This document shows positions 53,836 through 61,412 of a stretch of DNA of 64,000 nucleotides, in pieces (within the stretch, counting starts at the first letter, position 1; every line of letters starts with the position of its first letter). Source of the DNA: Ignavibacteriaceae bacterium (GTDB taxonomy: Bacteria > Bacteroidota > Ignavibacteria > Ignavibacteriales > Ignavibacteriaceae); NCBI GenBank assembly GCA_013042995.1, contig JABDPB010000105.1, positions 32,429 through 96,428 of the forward strand. The letters are read 5' to 3'. The notes under the pieces were generated by a model that saw nothing but the letters and a program-made list of their open reading frames with translations, was not told the origin of the DNA and did no database searches. The translations under genes were made by a program, and so were the position numbers.

Positions 53836-54996
53836 ATGAGATGTACTTTCTTTAAAACTTTAATTATTCTAACTGCACTTTTCACTTCCTTTGGACTGAA
53901 TATTACAGGGCAAACCTCACCTTTAATTATTGATCACACTTGTACCAAGCTCGATCAAATCCCAACAGAAAAGATCGATGCCGCAAGAGCAAATTTGCAT
54001 ATTGCTTATGGTCATACATCTCATGGGAGCCAGATAACAACTGGAATGACAGGACTTGTTGCTTTCAAGGGGACAATGTTCGAATGGAACAATGGCGGTA
54101 CAAATGGTGCACTTGACTTGCATGATAGAGGAATCGCTGGAGCAAACGATCTTGGAAATCCTAATAGAACTGCCTGGGCAGATGCAACAAGGAATTATTT
54201 GAATGATCCACAATACAGTGATGTTAATGTAATCATTTGGTCATGGTGTGGGCAGGTAAGCTCCGCTACAGAAGAAGATATTAATACGTATTTAAATTTG
54301 ATGAATGAACTGGAAATGGAATTTTCGCACGTAAGTTTCATTTATATGACGGGACACCTGGATGGAACCGGATTAAATGGGAATTTACATATTAGAAATA
54401 ATCAGATACGAGACTATTGCAATGCAAATAATAAAATTTTATATGATTTTGCAGACATTGAAACCTGGGATCCTGACTTCACTTATTTTGGTAATAAAAT
54501 TCCTAACGATAATTGTGATTATGATTCCGACGGCAATTTAATTAGAGACTCAAACTGGGCTATTGAATGGCAAAATGCACATATTGAAGGCGTTGATTGG
54601 TATAATTGTCCTTCTGCCCACTCACAGCCTTTAAATGCTAATCAAAAAGCGTATGCTGCCTGGTGGCTTTGGTCTCGCTTGGCAGGATGGAATCCTATTA
54701 CTGGTCTTAATTCTGAATTAGAACAAATACCAACTGTAATTGCATTAAATCAAAACTACCCCAACCCATTCAATCCAGCAACAATTATAAAATATTCAAT
54801 TCCAGGAAGAAGTTTCATCTCGCTAAAAATCTACGATGTTTTAGGAAATGAGATTTCAACAATAGTAAATGAAGAAAAACCTGCAGGAAGTTATGAGATT
54901 GAATTTGCTGCAACAAATTTACCAAGCGGTGTTTATTTCTATCAATTGAAAGCAGGAGATTTTATAGAAACTAAGAAGATGGTGTTGATGAAGTAG
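53836..54996 (+). CDS. Secreted protein with T9SS sorting domain, uncharacterised (possible SGNH-like)
   Basis: 386 residues with a signal peptide (LIILTALFTSFGLNITGQ). The mature part holds AYGHTSHGSQITTGM, VIIWSWCGQV and YMTGHLDGTG. The His/Ser/Asp-type blocks resemble an esterase/SGNH pattern, but I cannot name the family. The C-terminus is a T9SS sorting domain (NQNYPNPFNPATIIKYSIP to KKMVLMK). A 90-base remnant with the same tail lies just downstream (55252-55345). AGGGAG precedes the ATG. Confidence 0.65.
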   Translation: MRCTFFKTLIILTALFTSFGLNITGQTSPLIIDHTCTKLDQIPTEKIDAARANLHIAYGHTSHGSQITTGMTGLVAFKGTMFEWNNGGTNGALDLHDRGIAGANDLGNPNRTAWADATRNYLNDPQYSDVNVIIWSWCGQVSSATEEDINTYLNLMNELEMEFSHVSFIYMTGHLDGTGLNGNLHIRNNQIRDYCNANNKILYDFADIETWDPDFTYFGNKIPNDNCDYDSDGNLIRDSNWAIEWQNAHIEGVDWYNCPSAHSQPLNANQKAYAAWWLWSRLAGWNPITGLNSELEQIPTVIALNQNYPNPFNPATIIKYSIPGRSFISLKIYDVLGNEISTIVNEEKPAGSYEIEFAATNLPSGVYFYQLKAGDFIETKKMVLMK

Positions 54997-55023
54997 GCTG
55001 TTAGAATTTGTCTCACTTCAAAG

Positions 55024-55054
55024 CCCCTATCAATGAAAGTTGTTAGGGGTTTTT
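55024..55054 (+). terminator. Terminator after the T9SS gene
   Basis: CCCCTA pairs with TAGGGG across a 14-base loop, followed by five T. Confidence 0.8.
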
Positions 55055-55076
55055 ATTTACCAATATTTGACATGTA

Positions 55077-55216
55077 ACAAGTTAGTTGCTTCTAACAAAT
55101 ATATTTTGCAATTTATATAAGTGGTTCTACCCCTTAGGAGAAACGTATAGAATACGGTTCTCTTATTTTCCTTCCAGAATAATGTGCTTCCCCCAAGGAG
55201 TAGTGTAGATAGAAAT
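55077..55216 (+). repeat. Leader element copy A (upstream of a deleted gene)
   Basis: 140 bases that match copies B, C and D along their full length. Parts in order: hairpin GTTAG-TTGCTT-CTAAC; TATATTTTGCA; GGTTCT; CCCCTT; hairpin GAGAAaCGTATagaATACGgTTCTC (55138-55162); CCAGAAT; GTGCTTCCCCCAAGGAGTAG. Thirty-five bases further on lies ATG 55252 of a gene whose body is gone. Confidence 0.8.
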
Positions 55217-55251
55217 AAAATTTTTCAATTTCACCCATTTCTGAGGCTGCT

Positions 55252-55345
55252 ATGAAACGTGTAAAATACGTTTATATAATTTTATCTATATCAACTTAAA
55301 GCTGGTGATTTTGTAGAAACAAAGAAGATGGTGTTGATGAAATAG
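55252..55345 (+). pseudogene. Remnant of a T9SS-secreted protein gene (start and tail only)
   Basis: ATG 55252 opens MKRVKYVYIIL, the start of a signal peptide, in the right position behind leader copy A. From about 55286, in another frame, the DNA encodes LYQLKAGDFVETKKMVLMK then TAG, the last residues of a sorting domain nearly identical to that of the gene at 53836. The whole middle of the gene is missing and the junction is out of frame. Confidence 0.75.
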
Positions 55346-55410
55346 GATTTATAACAGATGTAATTTTTTGGGGAACAAATAATTAAATCATATTTACCAA
55401 GGAGGGCATA

Positions 55411-55947
55411 ATGCTTAAATCAAGTTTCTCATTATTGAATTTATTCCTTTTCGTCATTTTTACAATGTTAGTTTACACTGGATGCCAACAACAGGAAGAA
55501 AAAACATACACCGAAGCTGAAGTCAAAGCAATCTGGGATAACAATATGCAGCTGTGGAATGGTGGCAACTTGGATATTGTTGATGATATGTATGCTGAAG
55601 GATGTGTGAGGCATAATGCAGATGTAGGAGATTCCGAAGGACCTAAAGGTGTAAAGGAATTTGTTAAGTGGGTATATACTGCTTATCCAGATTTCAAGGT
55701 TTCATTCGATAAACGATTTGAATTGGAGGATAGAATAATATCTCATTGGTCCGCAACTGGAACAAATGATGGTCCCTTAAATGAAAATATGCCAGCAACA
55801 GGCAAAGAAGTATCGTTTACAGGATTGGCAATGTCAGTAATTGAAAATGGAAAGATTACTGAGGAGTGGGTTTATTATAATCAATTGCCACTATACTCTC
55901 AGATGGGCTATGAATTGGTAATGAAGCAAGAGGAGATTGAAGAATAG
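55411..55947 (+). CDS. SnoaL-like lipoprotein (ester-cyclase family)
   Basis: 178 residues. A lipoprotein signal ends VYTGC, so the lipidated Cys is near residue 24. The rest is a SnoaL-like NTF2 fold: DDMYAEGCVRHNADVGDSEGPKGVKEF, WVYTAYPDFKVSFD and WSATGTNDG, with the paired H and D/E residues of the family. Function may be isomerase, cyclase or ligand binding. A 90-base fragment of a close relative lies at 60767. AAGGAGGGC precedes the start. Next genes are similar small proteins. Confidence 0.8.
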   Translation: MLKSSFSLLNLFLFVIFTMLVYTGCQQQEEKTYTEAEVKAIWDNNMQLWNGGNLDIVDDMYAEGCVRHNADVGDSEGPKGVKEFVKWVYTAYPDFKVSFDKRFELEDRIISHWSATGTNDGPLNENMPATGKEVSFTGLAMSVIENGKITEEWVYYNQLPLYSQMGYELVMKQEEIEE

Positions 55948-56020
55948 AACAAAGAGAAATAGCTAATTAAGTCCTTAATTAATCTAAATATATTTCAATT
56001 AAAAAATTTAGGAGGCTACT

Positions 56021-56437
56021 ATGAAAAGGGTTATTGCTTTAACACTTCTTTTATTTCTTGTTTTCACATATTCATCATTACTTGCCCAGGACACAGAAGA
56101 ATCAGTAGAGCCGGGATTTTTTGTAATGAGTTACAACAAAGTACAAATGGGAGAGGTGAGTAAGGTTAATGCTTTGTTTGACTCCATTACTGTTCCGATC
56201 TTGGATGAGCTCAAAGGTGAAGGTAAGCTTTTGGGTTTTGGGCAGCTTAATCACTATTGGGGAGATGAGTGGAATGTAAATGTTTTTTATATCACAGAAG
56301 ACCACGCATCATTTATAACTTTTTGGGATGAGTTCGTAAAGAGAATTGGTGAGAAACATACTGATGCATTCTCAAATATTGCTTCATATTTTCAAGCTCA
56401 CAAAGACAATATGTATTTCATAAGACATATGAAATAG
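56021..56437 (+). CDS. Small secreted protein, dimeric alpha-beta-barrel-like
   Basis: 138 residues with a signal peptide ending SSLLAQ. The mature part (FFVMSYNKVQMGEVSKVNAL, WNVNVFYITEDHASFITFW) has the beta-alpha-beta pattern of ABM/NIPSNAP-type ferredoxin-like domains. Enzymatic role unknown. GGAGG precedes the start; it lies between the SnoaL-like and YdhR-like genes, likely in one transcript. Confidence 0.55.
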   Translation: MKRVIALTLLLFLVFTYSSLLAQDTEESVEPGFFVMSYNKVQMGEVSKVNALFDSITVPILDELKGEGKLLGFGQLNHYWGDEWNVNVFYITEDHASFITFWDEFVKRIGEKHTDAFSNIASYFQAHKDNMYFIRHMK

Positions 56438-56464
56438 CAAACAAAAAAACGTGGAGGAAATAAA

Positions 56465-56773
56465 ATGTCAGAAATATTGCTTCAAGTAAACTTTGACTTT
56501 AGTGTTTCAAAGGAGGAATATCAGAAGGCTGTTGCACCTCTTGCTGATAAATTCGCAGAACTTCCCGGACTTAGGTGGAAGGTGTGGATTCTTAATTCAG
56601 AGAATAGTGAAGCAGGTGGAATTTATATGTTTGAAAACCAAGCATCAGTTGATGAATATTTAGCTGGACCACTTGCAAAAATTGTTACAACACACCCTGC
56701 TCTTAGTAATTTCAGTATAAAACAGTTTGCAATTATGGAGGATGTAACTAAAATTACTCGAGGACCGATTTAG
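56465..56773 (+). CDS. YdhR-like monooxygenase-fold protein
   Basis: 102 residues. LLQVNFDFSVSKEEYQKAVAPLADKF, then PGLRWKVWILNSENSEAGGIYMF, is close to the wording of the YdhR family (ferredoxin-like dimeric fold related to antibiotic-biosynthesis monooxygenases). It is cytoplasmic, with no signal peptide. GGAGG precedes the start. It follows the ABM-like gene by 27 bases and ends before the first copy of terminator element 2. Confidence 0.85.
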   Translation: MSEILLQVNFDFSVSKEEYQKAVAPLADKFAELPGLRWKVWILNSENSEAGGIYMFENQASVDEYLAGPLAKIVTTHPALSNFSIKQFAIMEDVTKITRGPI

Positions 56774-56788
56774 AACAAACATAAAATA

Positions 56789-56872
56789 ACTGGGTGAGGT
56801 ATTCCGCTCAATCCCTGTTGAATTTTAATGGCTGCATCCCCTCAGTCATTATTATTTGGCAGGGATTTTACT
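56789..56872 (+). terminator. Repeated branched terminator-like element 2, copy a
   Basis: ATCCC (56811-56815) pairs with GGGAT (56862-56866) and TAATG with CATTA inside, enclosing TCCCCTCA, which could also pair with the upstream TGAGG. Copy b at 58322 differs by a compensatory T-A to C-G change. It follows the YdhR-like gene. Confidence 0.65.
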
Positions 56873-56990
56873 TATACTCATCACCAAATTAATCCAATCA
56901 TCAACTTTTCTTATACGCATTAGTAACATTTTAAGTCTATAATAGTAAAACAGTCCATAACTGAAACAGTTTAAAATCAGGAGGCTTAAA

Positions 56991-57443
56991 ATGAAGCTTA
57001 AAATACAAAAAAGAAATAGACTCGTTGTTGCTTCACTGTGTTTGTTACTGCTTACAGGTTTTGGGGAAATAAATGCTCAACCGAACTCTATTAAAGAAAT
57101 TACAAATCAGAAGTATGCACTGGAAAATTTATTTGATGGTATAAAATCAAATAATAATGGAGTTAAAAGAAGTTCAATCTATTTTGTAGGTAAATATAGA
57201 ATTTCTGAAGCCGAAGAGTTACTGATTGAACAGTTACAGAGTGAGCCAAATCCGAGTAACAGAATATTAATTGCTTTAGTATTATATAAATTGGGAAGTA
57301 ATGATGGACTAAAAGCAGTAAAGAACCTAGCTGCGAAAGACCATAATATAAAAGTTAGAATAATGAGCACTCATATTTACAACGAATATTTAACAAAAGA
57401 TTTTGGGAAGAATTTACCTTTGGGGTTCTCCTCTCTCAATTAG
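56991..57443 (+). CDS. Small secreted HEAT-repeat-like protein (copy 2)
   Basis: 150 residues with a signal peptide (VVASLCLLLLTGFGEINAQ). SSIYFVGKYRISEAEELLIEQL and ILIALVLYKLGS align with copy 1 at 46744 helix by helix, including the YNEYL/YNQYL stretch near the end. Function unknown. It begins with GGAGG and has no leader element copy directly upstream. Confidence 0.65.
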   Translation: MKLKIQKRNRLVVASLCLLLLTGFGEINAQPNSIKEITNQKYALENLFDGIKSNNNGVKRSSIYFVGKYRISEAEELLIEQLQSEPNPSNRILIALVLYKLGSNDGLKAVKNLAAKDHNIKVRIMSTHIYNEYLTKDFGKNLPLGFSSLN

Positions 57444-57563
57444 AATACTATTGATATAGAATTTTTTCTTAAACTAAAATCATTCATAAAGTTTCCTTGT
57501 TCCCGCCCTATAAGTAGGCAGGTGTTATTTATTAATTGCCAAACACCAACTGGTGCTTATCAT

Positions 57564-57703
57564 CAAGAATAGTTGCTTCTAACAAATAATTTTTGCATTT
57601 TATAAATGAGGTTCTGCTTTTGAGGAGAAACGTATAGATTGCGATTCTCTAATTTTCCCTCCAGAATTTAGTGCTTCCCCTAAAAAGTAGAGTGGATTGA
57701 AAT
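57564..57703 (+). repeat. Leader element copy B (upstream of the lipoprotein gene)
   Basis: 140 bases matching copies A, C and D. Here CTTTT (near 57617) can pair with AAAAG (near 57685), whereas copy A has CCTT and AAGG at the same places: two compensatory changes. The element ends 32 bases before ATG 57736. Confidence 0.8.
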
Positions 57704-57735
57704 ATTTATTCAATTTTACTTATAAGGAGGGTGCT

Positions 57736-58239
57736 ATGAAATATTTAGTTAGCTTGCTCGTCGCAACACTATTTTTACTTATACTTGGTTGTATTGAACT
57801 TCCCCCAACAGAGTCCTCTGGAGTTTCACAAAAAATTAGCTGTCCGATTACCAAAGAAGTGATAAATCTTTACTTTAGTGTAAACGACCCTGTAGGAGGT
57901 TCTTTCCAGGTAATTGGTGAGGTTTGCTATATGCACGAGATTGTCGAGACTCAAGAAAAATCAACTGGTATTTACCTAGTTCGAGTTCAAATAGAGATAA
58001 ACGCAGAATTATGCGGTAAATATGGAATGGTTCACTTGCCCTGGGAAATAATTGGCAGTAGTGATGATTATATTTATATAAGTAAAGAGTGTGTATACAT
58101 TTTACAAAAAGCATATCCTATCTGCAATAGGGATGAATGTTTTCTCGTCGTGCAATACCTTGTAACTACAGAAAGTTTAGGTATTCCAAATATGTGGATA
58201 GATGATGCACCACCTAAAATAGTAACTGATAAAATATGA
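57736..58239 (+). CDS. Small lipoprotein, unknown
   Basis: 167 residues from ATG 57736, chosen for AAGGAGGGTGCT upstream; the in-frame ATG at 57697 lies inside leader element B. The signal peptide ends LILGC. The mature part is beta-rich with six cysteines (CPITKEV, CYMHEIV, CGKYGM, CVYIL, CNRDEC), suggesting disulfides. No family known. It ends before terminator element 2 copy b. Confidence 0.6.
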   Translation: MKYLVSLLVATLFLLILGCIELPPTESSGVSQKISCPITKEVINLYFSVNDPVGGSFQVIGEVCYMHEIVETQEKSTGIYLVRVQIEINAELCGKYGMVHLPWEIIGSSDDYIYISKECVYILQKAYPICNRDECFLVVQYLVTTESLGIPNMWIDDAPPKIVTDKI

Positions 58240-58321
58240 GATTTATCAAAAAGTATGAGTGATTCTGACTGAAAAGAGAATCAATCAACAAAAGAAATAT
58301 TTATAAATATATTATTACATC

Positions 58322-58410
58322 ACTGGGTGAGGAAGCATCCCCCGACCCCTTGTTAAATTTTAATGATTGCCTCCCCTCGGTCATTATTATTTGGCAGGGG
58401 TTTTTTTTAT
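58322..58410 (+). terminator. Repeated branched terminator-like element 2, copy b
   Basis: ACCCC (58345-58349) pairs with GGGGT (58397-58401), TAATGA with TCATTA inside, and eight T follow. It is highly similar to copy a. It ends the lipoprotein transcript just before leader element C. Confidence 0.75.
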
Positions 58411-58428
58411 GTAAATATTTGATATTTA

Positions 58429-58567
58429 ACAAGTTAGTTGCTTCTAACAAATAATATTTGCACATTTTAATAAGTGGTTCTGCCCCTTAGGAGAATCCTA
58501 TTGAATGCGGTTCTCTTATATTCCTTTCAGAATATAGTGCTTCCCCCAAAGAGTTAGGATCTGAAAT
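58429..58567 (+). repeat. Leader element copy C
   Basis: 139 bases. The GAGAA...TTCTC hairpin is kept, with a T-G and a C-C change in the inner stem. Unlike the other copies it is 114 bases from the next gene start (58682); an ATG 43 bases on (58611) opens only a 7-codon frame. This may be a broken cassette. Confidence 0.75.
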
Positions 58568-58681
58568 AAATCATTTATAGTTAAAATTTTTACAATCCCC
58601 AGACATTTCTATGACAATTGATGCAAAGAACTGAATTAGATTCAATTCAGAAACTAATTCACTTTACTAAAGGAGACTGAA

Positions 58682-59497
58682 ATGAAAGGGAAGCAAGACT
58701 CAATAATAAATCTCCAACTATTGAAGAATTGGCTAAAAAATCGAAAAGTTAAAATTTTTTTATTGTTGTTATTATATCCAAATATAGTATGTTTTACACC
58801 AGACTCTACAGGCAACTCAAATTCATTTGTAGACTTGGTTCTTGGGATGGGTAAATATGCAAAAGCCACTTATACCTGTAAAGGTCAATTAACAAGTATT
58901 ACAAAATATTCTTTTTTCGATTATGGAGCAGGATTTACCCATAAGATTGATGTATTAAATATAGGTGTGAGAGGCGGAGGATTTACAATTAACGATGCTG
59001 TTAATGAATCTCAAGAAAATTCTGCATATGGAAGTGCTTACACAATTCCTGCATATTCTTCTTTTTATATGAATCCATTTGTTGGTCTTGATACAAAATA
59101 TTTTGAATTGAATGGAGGATTTTTATGGTTATCCAATTTAGCTCCATATGGAAGTAGTTTAAATGATTATCTTGCCATTGATGCAAGCGATATCCAAATA
59201 GCTGGCGATATTAGAATTGGGAATAAAGAAGCATTTCACTTTACTTCACAGTATTTAAGTAGTATCCCTCTGCTATCAAGTAGTATTTTTGATATGGGAT
59301 TTGGATTTGGGAGTAACGAATCAAGAACAATGACATGGATAGGTCTGTCTGCGGGTCCGTTCCAGAATGGTGGGCTATCCATAAAACAAAATATTCAAAT
59401 AACAGACAATTTCGATTTGTTATTAAAAGGAAGAATTGGTCAAATAGAATCTAATTTAGAGGGAAGCATCTCAGCTGGTGCAAGGTATAATTTTTAA
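58682..59497 (+). CDS. Outer-membrane-protein-like, unknown
   Basis: 271 residues. A hydrophobic stretch (IFLLLLLYPNIVCF) sits unusually far from the start (after ~24 residues), so it may be a non-classical signal or anchor. The mature part alternates strands and ends SISAGARYNF; a terminal Phe is typical of outer-membrane beta-barrels. AAAGGAGACTGA precedes the ATG. Leader copy C lies upstream, and a remnant of a sorting-domain tail lies downstream. Confidence 0.55.
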   Translation: MKGKQDSIINLQLLKNWLKNRKVKIFLLLLLYPNIVCFTPDSTGNSNSFVDLVLGMGKYAKATYTCKGQLTSITKYSFFDYGAGFTHKIDVLNIGVRGGGFTINDAVNESQENSAYGSAYTIPAYSSFYMNPFVGLDTKYFELNGGFLWLSNLAPYGSSLNDYLAIDASDIQIAGDIRIGNKEAFHFTSQYLSSIPLLSSSIFDMGFGFGSNESRTMTWIGLSAGPFQNGGLSIKQNIQITDNFDLLLKGRIGQIESNLEGSISAGARYNF

Positions 59498-59515
59498 CAA
59501 AAATAATATTGTAAT

Positions 59516-59541
59516 GACAAAGAGATGATGTTAATGAAATA
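59516..59541 (+). pseudogene. Remnant of a T9SS sorting-domain tail
   Basis: ACAAAG-AGATGATGTTAATGAAATAA reads as the TKKMMLMK-stop tail if one A is restored. It is 18 bases downstream of the outer-membrane-like gene. Confidence 0.45.
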
Positions 59542-59579
59542 AAGAATTAAAAGTAAAAAATAAATGCTTTGAAAAAATT

Positions 59580-59930
59580 TTAGTCGAAGTCACTATACTT
59601 TTTACTTGTATTAAAACTTTTGTCGATTGGATATTTTTTGCGATTGATTTCTATCTTTTTTGAAGCTGCCTCTAATAGATCAATTCCAAAATAATCTGAT
59701 AAGTATAACAGATATATTATTATATCACCCATCTCCTCATTTATTTTTTCTCTTTTAGAATGATCAATTTTAGAAGTATCAATAGTATCACCTTCCCACA
59801 AAAAAAGCTCCTGCAGTTCAGCGCATTCTATGTTTAGCGCAATTAACAAATTTTTGAGTGTGTGAAATTGTTTCCAGTTTCTTTCGTCCCTGAATTCTAT
59901 CACTTTTAATTTTAATTCTTGGAGAGTCAT
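59580..59930 (-). CDS. MazG-like nucleotide pyrophosphohydrolase
   Basis: 116 residues from ATG 59930 (a longer in-frame start at 60023 would add an unlikely hydrophobic stretch). The all-alpha NTP-PPase motif is visible: E41-x2-E44 (ECAELQE) and a later EEMGDIIIYLLYLSD (E-x3-D). It is the short MazG/dCTP pyrophosphatase type (119 aa class) that removes non-canonical or excess nucleotides. It is the only minus-strand gene between leader copies C and D. Confidence 0.85.
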   Translation of the reverse strand: MTLQELKLKVIEFRDERNWKQFHTLKNLLIALNIECAELQELFLWEGDTIDTSKIDHSKREKINEEMGDIIIYLLYLSDYFGIDLLEAASKKIEINRKKYPIDKSFNTSKKYSDFD

Positions 59931-60073
59931 GTTTACATCTCTTTGTGTTAGTAAAATAATTTTCAAATTGATTTTTGTAACTATAAAATTAGGGAAAAAG
60001 TAAACGGGAATTGAAAATCCCATAGAAGCTTAAATAATTTTAATACTTGTCTAATACCAAAAGTAGCCCATCA

Positions 60074-60214
60074 ACAAGTTTAGTTGCTTCTATCAAATAA
60101 TAATTGCAAATTAATAAAAGAGGTTCTATCCCTTAGGAGAAACTTATAGATTACGGTCTCTTAAATTCCTTCCAGAATTTTGTGCTTCCCCCAAGGCTTA
60201 GTGTGGATTGAAAT
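60074..60214 (+). repeat. Leader element copy D (upstream of the cNMP-binding gene)
   Basis: 141 bases matching copies A-C; the first hairpin is reduced to TAG/CTA around TTGCTT, and the GAGA...TCTC hairpin is kept. It ends 33 bases before ATG 60248, behind ACAGGAGGTTGGT. Confidence 0.78.
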
Positions 60215-60247
60215 CATTTTTCCATTTCAGACAAACAGGAGGTTGGT

Positions 60248-60724
60248 ATGAAAAAATTTAATATAGAAGAGCGCGAGATATTTTCTCTTTTAACTTCTAA
60301 ACAGATTGCAGAGATTAGTGAAGTTGCAGTCATTAAGGAATTTGAAGAAGGACAAATTGTCTACGATCAAAAGGAGACTGCAAAAAATCTATTTATCCTT
60401 TTGGAGGGTGAAGTCTCTCTTAGAATTCCTAGTAGGAAGGATTTGAGTATTGAAAAATTCTCCCTTGAAATAGAGAAAATCACATACCACGGTGAATTGT
60501 TTGGAACAAATTTTTTATTTGGTTTAAAGAGATATATGTCTCGTGCAAGGATTAAAAAACCATCAAAGATAATGATAATTGATGCTGAGAAGTTCTTACA
60601 GATTATTAGGGAAAATAAAAGTGAATTTGCAGTAATGTCATACTTAGCCAAAGTATACTTCCAGAGATACATCAATACAATGAAAGAATTAGAGGAACAC
60701 TCCGAACAAACAAGCAATATTTGA
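60248..60724 (+). CDS. Stand-alone cyclic-nucleotide-binding domain protein
   Basis: 158 residues. A cNMP-binding beta-roll (FEEGQIVYDQKETAKNLFILLEG, then HGELFGTNFLF and ARIKKPSKIMIIDAEKF) with no helix-turn-helix behind it; the C-terminal helices end after ELEEHSEQTS. It would act by protein contact, not DNA binding. Leader copy D controls it. Whether it binds cAMP is not clear: the RxA phosphate-binding signature is only partly matched (YMSRARI). Confidence 0.8.
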   Translation: MKKFNIEEREIFSLLTSKQIAEISEVAVIKEFEEGQIVYDQKETAKNLFILLEGEVSLRIPSRKDLSIEKFSLEIEKITYHGELFGTNFLFGLKRYMSRARIKKPSKIMIIDAEKFLQIIRENKSEFAVMSYLAKVYFQRYINTMKELEEHSEQTSNI

Positions 60725-60766
60725 TGACATTTGTTAGTGTTACATTAATAGATTGGAATTTAAAGC

Positions 60767-60856
60767 GGTCCTGAGGGTGTTCAACACTTTGTTAAGTGGG
60801 TGTATACTGCTTATCTCGATTTCAAATTAAATTTCTATAAAATGAGCTCCTTATAA
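60767..60856 (+). pseudogene. Fragment of a SnoaL-like gene
   Basis: 29 codons, GPEGVQHFVKWVYTAYLDFK and a short tail, then a stop. They match EGPKGVKEFVKWVYTAYPDFK of the SnoaL-like lipoprotein at 55411, including DNA runs such as TTTGTTAAGTGGGT. No start or rest of the gene is present. Confidence 0.75.
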
Positions 60857-61002
60857 CTGTATCATTTTGATATGCTTTCTAAAAGTGATTGCCTTGCTAT
60901 GATTAAATGACTAAAATTCTTGTAAAATTGGTATGGCATTTAGGTTGACTAATAGTTAATGAAAGGTCTGAAATTAGATTCACTAAAAGGGAAATATAAA
61001 TT

Positions 61003-61410
61003 TTGGCTGATTTCCAAAATAAGCTTCTTAAAGATATTCTCATCGAAAAAGTTAGTCTAACTAAAGCAACATATTTAGAAGTACAACCTTTCTGGGAAAA
61101 ATTAAAAGTTGATAATGTATTCGATTCTAAAAAAATAATTATTGATCTATCAATTTGTACTTTTGTAGACTCTACCTTTAAAGGAATAATAGTTAAAGCA
61201 TTTCGAAAAATAAAAGATAATGAGGGCGAGATGAAGTTGGTGCTACCTCCGCTGGAAGCATCAAATTCATTTAAGTTATCTGGAATAACACAATTGATAG
61301 AGTCTTTTGAAGATTTAGAGAGCGCAATTGAAAGTTATAATGTGACAATACCCACGAAAAATTTCAAACTTAATTTTGCAAATGAAAATTTTGAATCATT
61401 CTATACGTAA
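61003..61410 (+). CDS. STAS-domain protein
   Basis: 135 residues from a TTG start (AAGGGAAA upstream). The core IIIDLSICTFVDSTFKGIIVKAFRKIK is the STAS fold; the serine/threonine usually phosphorylated in anti-anti-sigma factors (DSS/DST position) is S/T in VDSTF. It may be part of a partner-switching system, but no kinase or phosphatase partner lies nearby. It precedes the pilin-like gene by 2 bases. Confidence 0.75.
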   Translation: MADFQNKLLKDILIEKVSLTKATYLEVQPFWEKLKVDNVFDSKKIIIDLSICTFVDSTFKGIIVKAFRKIKDNEGEMKLVLPPLEASNSFKLSGITQLIESFEDLESAIESYNVTIPTKNFKLNFANENFESFYT

Positions 61411-61412
61411 AT

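Noticed and set aside
55077..60214. Leader elements as integron attC sites or gene cassettes
   Set aside because: GTTAG...CTAAC arms recall attC ends, but the GTTRRRY/RYYYAAC cores are not met, copy D loses the arms, and no integron integrase is near; the elements sit upstream of genes at fixed distance to the start codon.
55077..60214. CRISPR array
   Set aside because: The repeats are 140 bases long, irregularly spaced by 1-2.5 kb with genes between; no cas genes are present.
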